The notes under the pieces: model-generated
What the model was told of the DNA's origin: nothing
What the model saw: only the letters and a program-made list of their open reading frames with translations
Database searches by the model: none
NCBI GenBank assembly: GCA_026874595.1
Contig: CM049318.1
Location: forward strand, 58,624,250 to 58,688,249
Direction of reading: 5' to 3'
Source of the DNA: Sipunculus nudus
Taxonomy: Eukaryota; Annelida; Sipuncula; Golfingiida; Sipunculidae
Length of the DNA: 64,000 bases
Shown: positions 22,669-36,900 of the stretch, piece after piece
How positions within the stretch are numbered: position 1 is the first letter of the stretch
Layout of the letters: each line of letters starts with the position of its first letter
Program-made: the position numbers and the translations under genes

Positions 22669-23084
22669 GTTCCAAACCATAGACATAGGTCTACTGAAAC
22701 ACTGCTCTCATGAAATAATAGGTCATATATAAAGGTAACGTGCCGCAAACTGGCAGTACTCTAGCCCTAGCTCCCGTGCTCTCTCCCTATGCTACTCTGT
22801 ATGAGAGCCCTAGAAGACTGAGAATGGTGTGACTATTTACCTTCCGGTCCATCCAAGTATTCTAAAATACTGTCTGGAGCATCAGAACTTGCCCTCTGGA
22901 AGAAAACAAGGGATAGAAATAAACTTTTAAATGCCATTATACGTTTACGCTCCCGAGGCAGCAGAAATCTTACTCTTCTAAAGAAGCAACCGATTTTCAT
23001 GCTGCCAGCTTTGACCGTTTATGATATATTTAGACACCAGATGGCGGTTCGTTGTCCGCTGAAATAAACATGCGTATAATGTGA

Positions 23085-23535
23085 CAAGCAGCCAATCAGA
23101 TGCCAATAAACAAACACTCGACAGGCATCCTGGCTCTGCCCATTGCTGCGCTTCAAGCGCCACTTGATGAGTTTCCAGTCGAATTTAAATGGCCCCCTCT
23201 GCATTCCCGCATCATCGACTGATTCCATTATGACATTATGACTATGTTAGCGTAGCCATGTATCTGTTGTCTGCAGAACTGAAACAAGCCAGCGAGGGGT
23301 GCATGCAGCCTTTGTTGTTACGTTTCGTTTGAATTACATCTCACCAATCGAGCATCCTATGTGCCCAAGGCCCTAAGCAAGCTGCGTCCGGGGCAATTCT
23401 CTCTGAGCCTGTGGCCTGTTCAGACGGTTATGCGGGGCGATGAGCTGTCACTCAAAACGAAATAAACATGATTGGCTCCGTTTATTCCACGATTGGCTTT
23501 GTCTTCCAGCACAAGGTCTCATCTGATTGGACAAA
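23085..23535. promoter_or_regulatory. CCAAT-box cluster, GC-richer promoter-like region
   Basis: CCAAT or its reverse occurs at about 23090, 23344, 23470, 23491 and 23525 (AGCCAATC, ACCAATC, GATTGGC twice, GATTGGAC). It lies 1.3-1.7 kb upstream of the EAF ATG in DNA richer in CG than its surroundings. NF-Y type promoters look like this, and it may drive EAF or a divergent transcript. No TATA box or initiator was identified. Confidence 0.35.
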
Positions 23536-24630
23536 AATACAGTGCTCCCCTCTGGTGTTGCAATTCAGGATATGAGGTCATAACAAACAGCGCCTTACGA
23601 TATAGGTAGTGGCCCTATAGGTAAAGCGCTGTGTAAAGAGCGTATTATACGTTATTATTTTGTGTTTTATTATCATTACTCTATTATGTGTGCAATGGAA
23701 CCTATCACAAGGTATAGGTCAATTTCGGCCGCCGACGATATCGGCCGCCAGCGCCCAGCTGGCACCCATTTCGGCCGCAACCTCATTGATGCCGCTGCTG
23801 GGCCCTGACTCTGGCCAGTCAACCATATTGGGCACGACTTGGTCGGCGGGGCACCATTTCGACCGCCGGGCTTCCTCATTACTAGCCAGGATCAAATTTT
23901 TCTACTGCCGGATAGATCAGAAATTGCAAGATGTTCCAATTAATCAAGCTGTGTACCTGAAAGACTTTCTCACGACCGAATTTATATAATACCCTTGTTT
24001 TCATTGCTTGTAATTCTTGCAAGGTGTTATTGGTTATTTAAAAAAGCAGGGATGAGGCTTTTTTATTGTTGGTAATTTGTCCTGTTCAGTGTTCGACACT
24101 TGCAGTTAAGGACTTTGGAAATTGATAGATCCGTTGAATGCTTAAATATTATTTTCCTGGAAAATACAATTTCTTTTGCATGACAACATGACCATCTGTG
24201 ATCCATTATGCAATAATACAACTAGTTTAATTGATTATGAAAGAAAAAGACCAATCATCAGTATAATCAATTAATTGGCACACCATTAAATAATAAAACA
24301 CCACACTAAACACCACATAATACTTACTTAATGGGGTACCTCAACATATGTCTTCTGTCAGTCTTCAATATTAATTACGGTTAAACTGCTTTTGTATTTC
24401 AGAGCAATCTTGTAATTATTTTGTGAAACACAACATTTGAGCAAGGCATTAAAAAACTGTATAATTCCATTGTGTATTGGTATATATATAAGTGGATCAC
24501 CAACAAAAAATCAGCTTAAATATAATTAAAATTAATGTTTTTATCAAAAAGAAAGTTATCCTAAATATCCAAATCATTCAATATTTGAATACGAGATGGT
24601 GTTGACATGACATTCTGGATTCTTTTGTAG

Positions 24631-24725
24631 AGTGGGATGAGCAGTCATTGCGTGTATGGGCTGATCCAGGAACCACAAGAATCAGTCAGCAGTTGGTGGA
24701 AGAATATGTAGAGACTTTACAGTGA
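24631..24725 (+). CDS. Candidate terminal exon of unknown gene, or EAF 5' leader
   Basis: After TTCTTTTGTAG the frame reads 'WDEQSLRVWADPGTRISQQL' and continues VEEYVETLQ to TGA at 24723-24725. The residue mix looks like real protein and I do not recognise it. It ends 98 bases before the EAF start codon, so it may be the last exon of an upstream gene or an open stretch in the EAF leader. No partner exon upstream was found. Confidence 0.35.
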
Positions 24726-24823
24726 TTATTTGAGGAAGATGAGGAGAGAGGAATAATTCTGGTTTTCTTCTTGTTGTTAACGGACTGCCTACATTATTTC
24801 ATCATTAAGAAGTCTGGATCAAG

Positions 24824-24920
24824 ATGGCTAACAAACTTGGTCTTGACGACAGGCCGATTGAGCTGAAATTGGGAGAGTCATTCAGTAAAAATGCTAACAC
24901 AGCATTTCACTCCATGAGAT
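24824..24920 (+). CDS. EAF: EAF exon 1
   Basis: ATG in context AAGATGG; donor T|GTAAGT. It encodes 32 residues, including '[20 protein letters not shown]', the start of the EAF domain. Confidence 0.9.
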
Positions 24921-27900
24921 GTAAGTATACAGTGAAACCTGTGTTATGGGACCACCCATGGAACTGGCCTAAAGTGGTCTTAATTCACAGGTGGTCACAT
25001 CAGACAGGTCAGTTATAACAAATGTGAATGCTTTCAGTTCACTCAATGGTTGTCTCAATTGTCACATAAGACAGGTGGTCTTTCAGGTAGGTTCCACTGC
25101 ACTTTTCAGCATTGTATAATTAGTTCAGTCGCTTTTGGCCATCTTAGAACTAGTAAAATAAGCACCTAATTAAAAGAAGCATTCTCTGGTTGCATAAAAT
25201 GCAGCTGTACCAATCACGTGCATGTTTTTTAGCTCAGCTAACTTATCATCAAAAAAAGGTTCTTGAAAAGTCTTCATAGAAACCTGAAATTAGGTCTGTG
25301 TTATCCACATCCTCTGAGCAATGAGGCTTATAAGGACCCCCAGAATTATTAAAAATGTGATACAAAAGTTTCTGTATTTGAATAACTAATGCATTGTTTG
25401 CTATGATTCTTTGCATGCTTTTTTATCATGGAGTGCTTCATCAGTTCCTATAGACTGGTGGTGCCACCTGTGTTTTTTAAGATTTTTCACAAATTTTTCT
25501 GTATTTTCAGACCTGCAAATGAAGCAGTCAACTTTTAACAAGGCACAAATCGTTACTTTTTGACCTAGAATCTTCTAACTTGATAACCAGGGAGGTCCAT
25601 AAAAAGTCTTCATGGAAACCTGAAATTAGGTCTCTGTTACTCAAATCCTCTGAGCAATGAGGCTTATAAGGACTCCCAGAATTATTAAAAATGTGATACA
25701 AAAATTTTTGTATTTGAATAACTAATGCATTGTTTGCTATGATTCTTTGCATGCTTTTTTATCATTGAGTGCTTCATCAGTTCCTGTAGGCTAGTGATCT
25801 TCAAGGTCAAATTTATGCAATTCTAGGCCAATGGTGACCCATATAACTTTGTAAGTAGTGAAGATTTTTCTTCAAATTTGATACACCAGTTCTTTTTGCC
25901 AAAATGTCATCAGAGTTCGAAAAGCAGTGACCTTGACCTTCAAGGTCTAATCTGCTGAGATCTAGATTCATTGTTTGGAGATATTGCATATTTTAACCCC
26001 TAATGTTTTGGGATGACCCATAGGTGGGAGACATATATCTTTTTTGCACTGCAAAAACAGAGCCGTTCTAGTCTTAATTTTTTACACATTTTTATGTTTA
26101 TTTTTTAGAACTTCAAATTAAGAATTTGCCCATTAACAGGGCACAAATCATGAATGTTGGACCCAGAATCTTCATACTTGACATTCTTAGAGCTCCATTA
26201 AAAATATTCTTGAAAAATTGCAATTAGGTCATGGTTAACTATATTTTGCAAATTAGGGGAGAAAACATGATTTTTAAGCACCAAGTGAGTAAGGTGGGGC
26301 ACAAATTGTATCCATTTGGCCTAAAATCCTCATACATGACTTTCAGAGAGGTCCCTAAAATCTCCTTTGAAACCTGAAATGTCATTCTGACCCATTTTCT
26401 ACAAGCTGTGTGAAAGAACTTGATTTAAACACTAAATTAGTCAGGAGGGCATAAAAGGTAGCAGCTGCATGTAGGTTAAGGTCTTTTTGCCCATTGTTCA
26501 AGGCTTCTTGAATTCAGCCGAGCGTCATGGCCCATGAGCCACTTGTTCATCTTATTTAGTTCATATCCCCTAGTAAACCTTATATCTGAAATATTATATA
26601 GTTATGATAGTTCAACCTGAATGCTGTTTTCATAACCTGGTGTGGCAGCAGGATAAGTGGCTTCTGTATTATACGTTGTCATTTTCAATGGTTATTTCAC
26701 CATTTTCAGATGTGTATTAGCCATGACGTGGCTGATCCTGAGGTGCTGCTGTGTGTTTAAACAACAGCACATAGGCCCCAAACACCTGGTTGGGCCAAGG
26801 GGTTATTTCTTAGATCTCAGGAGTTTTGTGACAGCTTCGTTAATCTTTACCCAACTAGATTAATCTTCTGTGAAATGTATTTAAGAAACAGATTTACTTT
26901 AAAATATATACATTTTACAAAATATTAGCTCCTGTTATGGCAGTGAAGGTCTTTGGTCATATGCAAAATAGCCACAGTTGACAGCTGCTGATTGAATGTT
27001 GTGTGTTAACACTAAAGAATATGACTAGCTAAAACAAAGATGGCTGATCATGCAGAGAGACATCTGATCTGCTGGATCATTGAAAAGAATGAAAGAATAA
27101 AACAAAGTTGTCAGACATGAATTTGAGATTTGTTTTAAATTCTTGATTTCCATATAATTTATTATATTTTGTCACTTCCACATGCCTTTGAAAATGATGG
27201 GGGCAGATGGTTTTTATTTCATCATTTTTTAAGTGAAAATATAGTTAAATATGATTTGCCATGTTTGTTAAGTGCTACTGATCATGCCTGGTATAAGCTT
27301 TTTAGCTCTTCTCATGGCTGACTATAAGTCATCTGTGCTGTAGTCACGGTCCTTTGTTTGTTGTCTGTCTGTTTACTTGGCAGATTTTGAAACCGTTCAA
27401 CCTATGAATCCGTAATTAATCATATAGTTAGATATCACCTACTTCTCCTACCAAACCAAAAACCAGCTGAATGGGTGATAAAGTGAGCTTTGTTTGTCTA
27501 CCTGTCAGTCTGTCCATTCATAAATATTCAGCAATTGCGAATCAACTTTTTTCCTGCTAGCACTGTTGAACTAAATTTCATATCCTGTATGTATATGCAG
27601 AGATATTTAACTCCCAACATCAAGTCCTTACACCTGTGCGCTGTGTTATTATTGCAACTGTATACTTTTCATGAAATTGATAAAAAAATATTCCTGACTT
27701 ATCAATACAATCCTAGCTTATCGACCAATCATGGCCTATGTTAGCCTTTCTTCTCAGACATCTCCATTTGATATTATTTTAGATTTTTACCTTCAAGGTC
27801 AAATACAGCTGAGCACTGTGACCCATGGGTCTCATGTTTCCACTTGCGTTAATTATAAGGAGTAAGTAAACATTTTTACAACAAAATATGAACATATGAT

Positions 27901-30900
27901 ATAATATTTTATTGAGAATTCACTATATTTTGTGAATGTTTAAATTACCTGGTATGTGGGTTCCTTTAAGGACACAAAACATGATGTTGTCCTTCTTTGT
28001 AATTTGTAGTTGACTTCAAGCCAGCATCAATGGATCCCACACGCATGTCCGCTGTAGAAGTAGGAGAGAACAACTCGGTAATGGTCACAGTACCACATGT
28101 AGAGGTAACTAGAATTTACTCTGCTTTATGTATTAATCGTAGGAACTGTGTGTAATATCATATTCCATCATTTAAAGATAAAAAATATGATCAATGATTG
28201 GTTATTAATCAGTTATTTATGTATATTCTATATTACCTTGAAATTTGCTGTGTAGAATTTTACCTCATATATTAACCGAGTAAATTAAGCTTGACTGAAG
28301 TACACCATGCTGTAAAGTCATGAAAACGGCCGTGAAATTGACACAGACTCGCTGCACAAGGTTAATTTTTTATGTTGTCCTTATTATGGGTCCTTTTTAG
28401 CAAACCTGTGAGGTAATGTGACAATGTGGCGTCATCTGTCATTTGTACATTAACTCATACTATCTCAAAAATGACAGGCGCTAGCATCACCAAATTTTAT
28501 AAAAAAAAATAAGCAATCTGAAAACTATCGCATTTTGCTTATTTTTTGGCTAACTGAATTTTCTTAGATTTTATAGAGAAAAGCTAAAAAAAAACTTTAA
28601 AAGCTTCTCCTCTGAAAGAGTCCAGACAAACTGTTCAATATTTCACAGAAATAATCTCTTATACCATCTCTCTAAAGTTTGTTTGAATGATTCTAGTTTG
28701 GTGATTTTTGGCGGAGTTACCAGAAGTTGAACTTAGTCATCTGTCAAAAAAAGCATACAAATATTTTAATCTCAGAAAAGGCTGGAGCTATCATCACCAG
28801 ATTTTACGCCAATGTTGGTCACATGAGTCATATCTCAAATTATGGTATTGGTGGCGCTACCTGCATCAGCCTTTTTTGTATGGGGGTCAACTGTGCCTGT
28901 ATCATACTGAGGGCTACAAAGAACTTCTTCTCTGAAATCATTTGGCCAAATCGTTTAATATGGCACAGAAATGATCCTAGGGTAGTGCTTTCTGAAGATT
29001 GTTCTAATGGTCTCTTTTCAGTGACTTTTGGCTAAGTTATGGGAAGCTGAATTTAGTCATATGCCATAACAGCCCATTTTAACTCAGTTGCTACAAAAAT
29101 CTTCTCAAAAACCTCTGGGCCAAATTCTTTAATCTCAGGCATTAATTTATAATTATCCTCAGATGTTGATAACTCAAGTTTGTTCAAAAGGTTTTGGTTC
29201 AGTGCTTTCTGGCTGAGTTACGGGAAGCCAAACTTAGCCAGTTTGCTGTATCTTCCTATATAAGTGATAAACCTGCAAAATGTTTTTCGACTGACCCCAC
29301 TGAAGCCAAATTGGTAATATATTTACCAAATATATTACCCACAATAATTCATATAATTATTGTCTTTAATGGTTCCACATTAATGATTTTGGCTGAATTA
29401 TGGAGAATGAATTGAGTCATTTTACAATATATGTAAGCTGTGGGGCTTGTTTTTTTTCTGTCTCTTACAGAATTAGAATAATTTCATCTGGACAATGTGA
29501 CATCTTTGGATGTGCATCCATAATTATTTGTAATTGATTTTGCAAAAATGAAGTCAATGATAAAAATTACCAAGTTAATCAATTATTATAGTAAATGACC
29601 GTTCATCAGTATAATTGATTAATTCATACACTGTTTTTTACCCTAGAACTAAATACTTTGGTCTGCTTCATATTTGAGTGGTTAACATTTCCCAATTTTC
29701 ACTTTTTCAGTGTTTTGTAAGGGTTCCATTTTTGCACTCGCTATAAAAAAAACCTTCAGGGTAAATCCATTATTGTAGTATTAATTATATTAAATAGTAT
29801 TTTTATAAAATTGTAACATTTGGATTGTGACATAATGGGGACATCAAATAGATGGATATTATATTTCATGATTGGCAGATAATTTGGAGGTTCTGCTATC
29901 ATTTACTACAGCAAGTTTTGGTATAGAGTAACATGTAATATCCATAATTATTTATAATATAAGTTTTGAGCCTTTCAGTTTGTGGTGACCTCAAAAATGA
30001 GGAATCTTAATCAGGAAGGTTTTATTTTTGCAATAAAATCCCTTTCAGACGCACCAACAACGACTATTTTTATTCGCCTGTCTGTACGGGGTGTATTATG
30101 GTATACCCACCGTCCGTCCGTTAACTTTTAGTGTTGCCACAATAATTACTGCGGCTTTGATGGATTTACACAAAACTTACCATAAATACTTGCCAATAGT
30201 TTATCTCGCCTGAGTTCAATTATGAGCAAAATCCATGCACATTCATTAAGGTCATTAGGCTACTTTGTGGTGCTCCTGCAATAACTCACGAGGAATACAA
30301 TGGATTGAGACAAAACTGAATAGAAATAATAATCATAATAATATCTTGCCTGAGTTTAAATTCCAACAAAAGCCAGACATAAATAATGAGGTCACCAGAC
30401 TCTGGTGGCACTGTGGTGACTTTACAAAATTCTTGTTGATTTTCATGAAACACAGTATAAATATTAATCTATACAGTTTCTCACCTGAATTGAATTCTTA
30501 AAGAAATTACGCATATTTAATGAGGTGGGAGGTCACAAGACATAAGATGGGCGAAATGAAATTTCCCATTTCAATTAATTGAATTGGAAATTCCAAGTCA
30601 GCTGTTTTAGTTTCGAATTCTACTGGATTCCAACACACTGTAACATATATTATACTGCAGTTGCCTTTTTGTTGGCAGGAGTCTCAAATTCTCAATTTTT
30701 GCAAAAGGGAAATTATAACAAAAATAAAACCTTTGTGAAAAAGAGATAGTAGAGGTAACATAATGAATAAAGGGGCTTATATAAAAAACAATGATCTCTC
30801 TTTGACGTTTGAGTTCAAGTTCGGCACTCTAGATTGGCAGGTCTGCCCTGATGAGGGCAGGTGTTGGTGCATATGACCAGCTTGGGGCTTTTTGGGTGTG

Positions 30901-33900
30901 GGTGCTGTAGCTTTCCTCAGTGACACGTGCCATGATGCTAAAAAATCTTCAATCAGTCAGTTAATAATAATAAAAATTGTTATTTTAAATGATATCAGAT
31001 CCTTCCAGTTGTCTGCAATTTTTTTGTTAATAAGATTTTTGCACATAATATTTGATATATTAAGTCACATTATAATGGCTATATTCTGTGTAAAGGTCTT
31101 TTGTATGGTCAGATTGGGTAAATGAAAGCCCCTAGAAAAAGTGAAAATGTGAAAATCACGAAATTTTATCCCAGTGAGTATGAAGCCGACCACAGTAAAG
31201 AGAGAGAGATATATATATATATATATATAAATATATCGAATTTCTGGGTTTTATCACCAGGCCTGGCTATTCTTTGCTCTGTGCTCTCATTGCAATTCTT
31301 TGCTCTCTTCCAGCCCTGGTAGTGGAACCCAGGAAATCTTGCTATACAAAGCAGTGGTTCAAACAAAAGAGATTTAGGAAAACTTCTGTGTATTACCCCT
31401 GTAGTGTGCACATGTGTCTGTCTGTTAAAATACTTTAAAATAAATTTGTTTCTTTATAGGGGTCAGGAACAACACACACAGTGTACAAGGGCAACAAACG
31501 ACCTTGTCAGAAAGAATGTGTCCTTTTCATTGATCACAACACTGGCGAGATAACATTAGAGAAATTGGCTAATACGATACAGTTAAAAAAGACCAGGTAA
31601 TCTGTGGTTTCTTTGTATTAATAAACTATAGTTTAAAGGGCCTTGTAACATGTTGTTTCTTTATATAAATAGGACACAGGTATTTTGTCATTTCTTTGGA
31701 TTAATTTGGTACAATTAAAAGAGGTCACTTGATATGGTATGATTAAAAATGTGCCAGAATCAAACCTTTTCCATTTTTAGCGAACCTGTGAGCTTATGCG
31801 ATGGTGCGGTGTCTTGCGTTCATGAGTCGTCTGTATGTTAACCATTGCTATCTTAAAAATGGCAGGAGCCTTTTTATGCAAATAATCAGTCATCTGTAAA
31901 ACTCTATCAGACATTGTTTATTTTTTTTTTCTAATAGCATTTTCTTCAATTTTATAGGTAAAAGCTAAAACATCTTCTTCTTCCAAAACTGTCCAGCCTA
32001 ATTGTCCAATATTTTACAGAAATGATCCCTGGAACAATCTCTCAAGTTTGTTCGAATGGTTCCAATTCGGAGATTTTTGGCTGAGTTACAAGAGGTTGAA
32101 CTTAGTCACCTGTACAAAAAAGCACACTAAATCTCAGAACTGACACTATCATCACCAAATTTTATGCCAATGTTTTTCACATAAGTCATATCTGAAATTG
32201 AGTTATTGCTGGAGCCACCTAAACTGATCTGTTTTTTAAAAGCAAAAATGTAATTTTAGACTCTTTTAGTAGGGTTCTGCCAGTTTTATAAGAATAGTTT
32301 GGGTAAATGCAGCTTTAAAAAAGCAGTGTAGCCAGTTGAAAAGGGCTTTCAGTGTTTGAAAACAGATCGACAACATGCCAAGTTTCAACATGCCAAGTCA
32401 AGAGTTCACCCAGTTCAACCAGGTGAGGTCCAGACATCACCATGGCAACTGACCTGGCTCTGTCTAGTGTCTAGACTAGACATCTAGACACATCGTCTAG
32501 ACACAGAATGCCCAGATTAGAACAAGTGGAATTATATCTTTCTACTGTTTGAAAAAAAAACTTGGTTTGCATTTTTAGCTAATCTGTGAGCTTAAGCGAT
32601 GGTGTAGCGTCATTCGTGTGGCGAGTTGCTTTTATTCAAGATGTCAGACATGATGTCAAGTATTGTTTACATCAAGCCAGCCCAGCACAGTGGTGATTAG
32701 TGAGTAGAGCCCTCACCCTGCCAAGCTCTTATATAATTGCTTCAGTCCAGGCAACTAGCTCCCTTTGCTTTGCTGAGCAAGGCTTCACCTGCCCTCCCCC
32801 CCCCCCCTTCCCCACCACCACCCCCACAGCCCCTATACCCATGGAGAGAATGCAAAAACAAGAATCTTGTAACAAGATGTTATAATCTTCTGTGATTAAT
32901 GTCTTCCACTTCTGCTACAGTTTAGAATTTGTTTTGTATGACAAGTGGTAACAAGTGCACATTTGTGAAATTCAGTATTAAGTTATGGTTGAGATAAAAG
33001 TTAGCATATATTGATCTTGTTTTTCCCTCATCCAACCAACACTGCATATACTTGATTTGAAAAGGCAGTTTTAATCACTTTTACTGAAATTTTTATTTAA
33101 ATTAATAAAATTTAGCAGGGCACAAATCGTAACCGCAGGGGCTAGGGCCATGAACCCTATGCAGTCTTAAAGGTTCTAAAAAGATCTCCTTGCAAACCTG
33201 AAATTAGGTCACTGCGACCTATATTCTCGAAGTTATGGGGTGTGTTTGCACCCCCCAGAAATAATTCTTTTAGCCAAAATTTTCATCCCAAACCTTCCAT
33301 CTTTCACATACAGCTCACCTACCAACATGGGAAGAACCATAATTTTTTTGAGGTCACAAGGTCAAGGTCACAGAACCAACTTCTTTGAAAAGCCTGTGGA
33401 TGCATTATAAGCCAAACCTTTCATCCCAATTCTTTGATCTTTCACATATAGCTCACCTACTAAGTGGGAGAAGAATCCTATAGATGTCGAGGTCACAAGG
33501 TCAAAGGTCAGGGTCACAGGATCCACTTCTTTGAAAAGGTTGTGGACACATTTCAAGCTAGACCTTTCATTCCAAACCTTTCAGCACTGATATCGCTTCT
33601 CTGCCAACAGGGGAAAGGACCTGTTGATTTTGAGGTCAAAGGTCAAGTTCACAGCACCCTCTTCTTGCGTGGAGTCATTTTCAGGCAAACTTTTCAATCT
33701 ATACTTTCCATCTGTCATATATGGCTTACCTACCAATAGGGGAAGAAGCCTATTGATGCTGAGTTCAAAAGGTCAAAGGTCAAGGTCACAATATTGTTCT
33801 AAATGCTTGTGAACATATTTTTTTAAAAGGTTGTGGACACATTTCATGCTAGACTTTTTATTCTAGACCTGTTGATTTTGAGGTCAAAGGTCAAGTTCAC

Positions 33901-36900
33901 CGCACCCTCTTCTAATGTGGAGACATTTACAGGCAAACATTTCAATCTATACCTTCCATCTTACATATATGACTTACCTACCAATAGGGGAAGAAGCCTA
34001 TTGATGTCGAGTTCAAAAGGTCAAAGGTCAAAACCACAATACTTAATTGTTCTAAATGCTTGTGAACATATTTCTGGTGAAACTGTTCAACCCAAACCTT
34101 CAGTCTTTCACATATGCCACATCTGTGCATCACTCAGTTTGATCCAGACTTCATATTTATGGGTCCTTTTGCTTGAAGAAATAACTGATTGATTTGGGGG
34201 TCAGCTGGTCTGGAGGTTAAAGGTTGCAGGTCAAAGTTATTCACTCATTGGTTGCCAAGTAATTACACCAGATTTAAGTGGTTAGTAGTTACCCATCATT
34301 TAGAAAGAATCCAGTTGATATGTAGGCAAAAGGCCAAGGTCATTGGTCAGGGATGTTCGCAATAACTTATTTTGTAGACCATCTCTATTTTTCTTTTATA
34401 TATAACCATTGCAATCCAGCTGGTACATCTCACTGTGTCACTGTAATTTTGAGGGACACTGGTGACATTTGACTCCCTTTTGTATCAGCCTATTAAGTGA
34501 TAAGGCTGAGTGATAAGTACCTCGTTACTGCATAACAAAAACACAGTTGTCCAGTGCTTCAGCCAGGCATTAAGACTATGAGAGTGTAGTATTAAGGTTA
34601 AGCTACTGATTTATAAGATGATGGGAACATTTTGCAGTTTATTTTATGGAATCATAGCAATAGACTTAGTTTCCTAGATATCGGATTATTTATATATAAA
34701 TCACCACATATAAAAGCAAGTGTTTGTTCTCATAATATGTGGATATGTACCTGGATTAAGGATGGCTTTTTCTCATTACAAGACTCTTAGTCATGCTTTC
34801 TGCATTTCCTTTCTTTCAGGTTTTGCAGTTTACCTACCCCGCTGACCCCATTGAAAAGCAGAGTTATAATAAAAAATATTAGACTTACACTTTTTACATT
34901 TGCATATCTATAAATCTGATATGAGGGCCTGAACATGCCTTATGATTTGTTTTGGACATTCATTACTGTACCATCCTTTGGAGAATTTGCCCCAAGTTTG
35001 GTCTCTTATTGGAGGATGTGTGATATCAAATGTATGACTTGTCAGAAATCCATTATGTCTGCCAGTTAGCCACCTTAGAAGTCCTTTTTTTAAGTGCAGT
35101 TTCAGTGATTTTTCTTCAATGTTTGATCCAATTTAGAGAATGTTTGTTTTCTGATTTAAGACCTGTCAGAAGCTGAATATGGCCACCAGGCAACCATATT
35201 CCTTTTGATCATATTATCTCAAGAACTGTTAAAGTGAATGCAGTTAGAAATATATTAATCTTATCTTGTTTTATATTCCAAATTTATCAAATTGATAAAA
35301 TTAATAAATGGGTGAAATAAAGTTATCAGTCCTCCCTGTCCGACTGTCTGTCCATCTGTAAATAATTCCTATGCAACACATCTGAAACACCTATACTGGG
35401 TTTTCCATAGCAGTTTGGTCTGAGCATTAGTTTTGCAATTGTTTATTTAGTACTTGATAGCAGGGCCATTTCCTCTTAGCTGATCAAATGATAGTGAAAA
35501 AAAACAATAACAATAGAAATAATATTCTGCATTTGCAGAAATTTTGTTAAATTCAGCTGAGCACCATGACCAGTGGGTCCCATGTTTATGAAATTGAGCA
35601 TATTTTGCTATTCTAGAAAACCCTTACAAAATTTATTCATCACAAGAAGATGTTTTGACAAGTAGCTGTTATTATCTTTTCAGACTTGATAATAAAAGTA
35701 AAATACGGGAGCTGCCCAGGGCTGCTACACCAGTAGAACAGCCGAAGGTGTCGGCAGAGAGCAGAGCTTCACCCTCATTGGTCAAACAGTCCAGCCCAGC
35801 CAGCCAGAAGCACATAGCCTCAAAGGAAATGAAGAAAACAAGTGGTATGCAAGTCCTCAATTTTAGATGATTGTTTACCAGACACCTTGACCTATATTCT
35901 GCTAGCTAAAAAAAAAATCCATGACTTGTGTACCCTGAAAGTTTATATGGACTAAAATTGTATCTATTAGGCCTAGAATCAGGGAAGTCTTGGGTAAATC
36001 TCCTTGGTAATGTGAAATTATGTCATGGCGACGTATATCCTGCAAGCTACTGGCCAAAAAAAAAATTATGAGCACCTAGACATTCTGACAGGGCACAAAT
36101 TGTAACTGTTTGGTCTAGAATCTTTTAACACAACATCCAAGTAGATTCTGGGAAAATCTCTTTGGAAGCCTGAAACCAGGTCATGCTGCTAGCGAATGGC
36201 CAGAAATGATTATGAGCACCCAGGCAGTCAGGCAAGGCACAAAACTTTCCCTTTGGACCTAGAACACTCTAATATGACATCCATCTGTTAGCTCTGTGAA
36301 ACACCATGATTTGAGTACTGTACAAGTCAACAGATCTCAAGTCATAGCAGTTTGATGTAGAAAATTCTAACATACATGTAGCATGTTCCACCTTCAATTA
36401 AGTAGCTGTTACCTATTTTCTGAGAACTATGGGGGAAAAACATTATTTTGAGTACCATTGAAGTCATTTTACATATAGTTCAAGGTTCATATTTATAAAT
36501 ATTTATAAAACAAATATTTTTCACCAGATCATAACATCAATAATAATTACATACATCACCTACATGTCAGATTCAGCTGAGCATCATGGCCCATGGGCCA
36601 CTAGTTTATGATCTTCTTCTACATGTTCAGCAAAACAATTCTGTTATTATCATGTTGTCCCCTGATCATACGAATTTAAAATTATGGAAATTTTAAAATA
36701 GAAATGGGGGGAATTCTGCCCTCCCTCTGAAGGAAATTGCCTGAAAACCCAACCCTATATATCCTAACAGTTAACACCTTTTTAGTTAGACCTAAAATCC
36801 TAGCATGAAATGGTCCAATCTGATCTACCATAGTTAGGGAGCATTAAGTACACTTCTCAGGCAGTGGTTTTACACTGCAGTTTTTCCAGATCCCCTCTTG

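Noticed and set aside
22978-23228. - strand frame starting MESVDDAGMQRG as a divergent first exon opposite EAF
   Set aside because: The first 30 residues look plausible and the CCAAT cluster is near, but I found no donor in phase and no following exon.
23660-23989. 109-codon frame beginning with a hydrophobic stretch, a possible secreted protein
   Set aside because: The CGGCCGCC-type internal repetition explains the Ala/Pro/Ser-rich part. There is no supporting splice signal, family resemblance or Kozak context.
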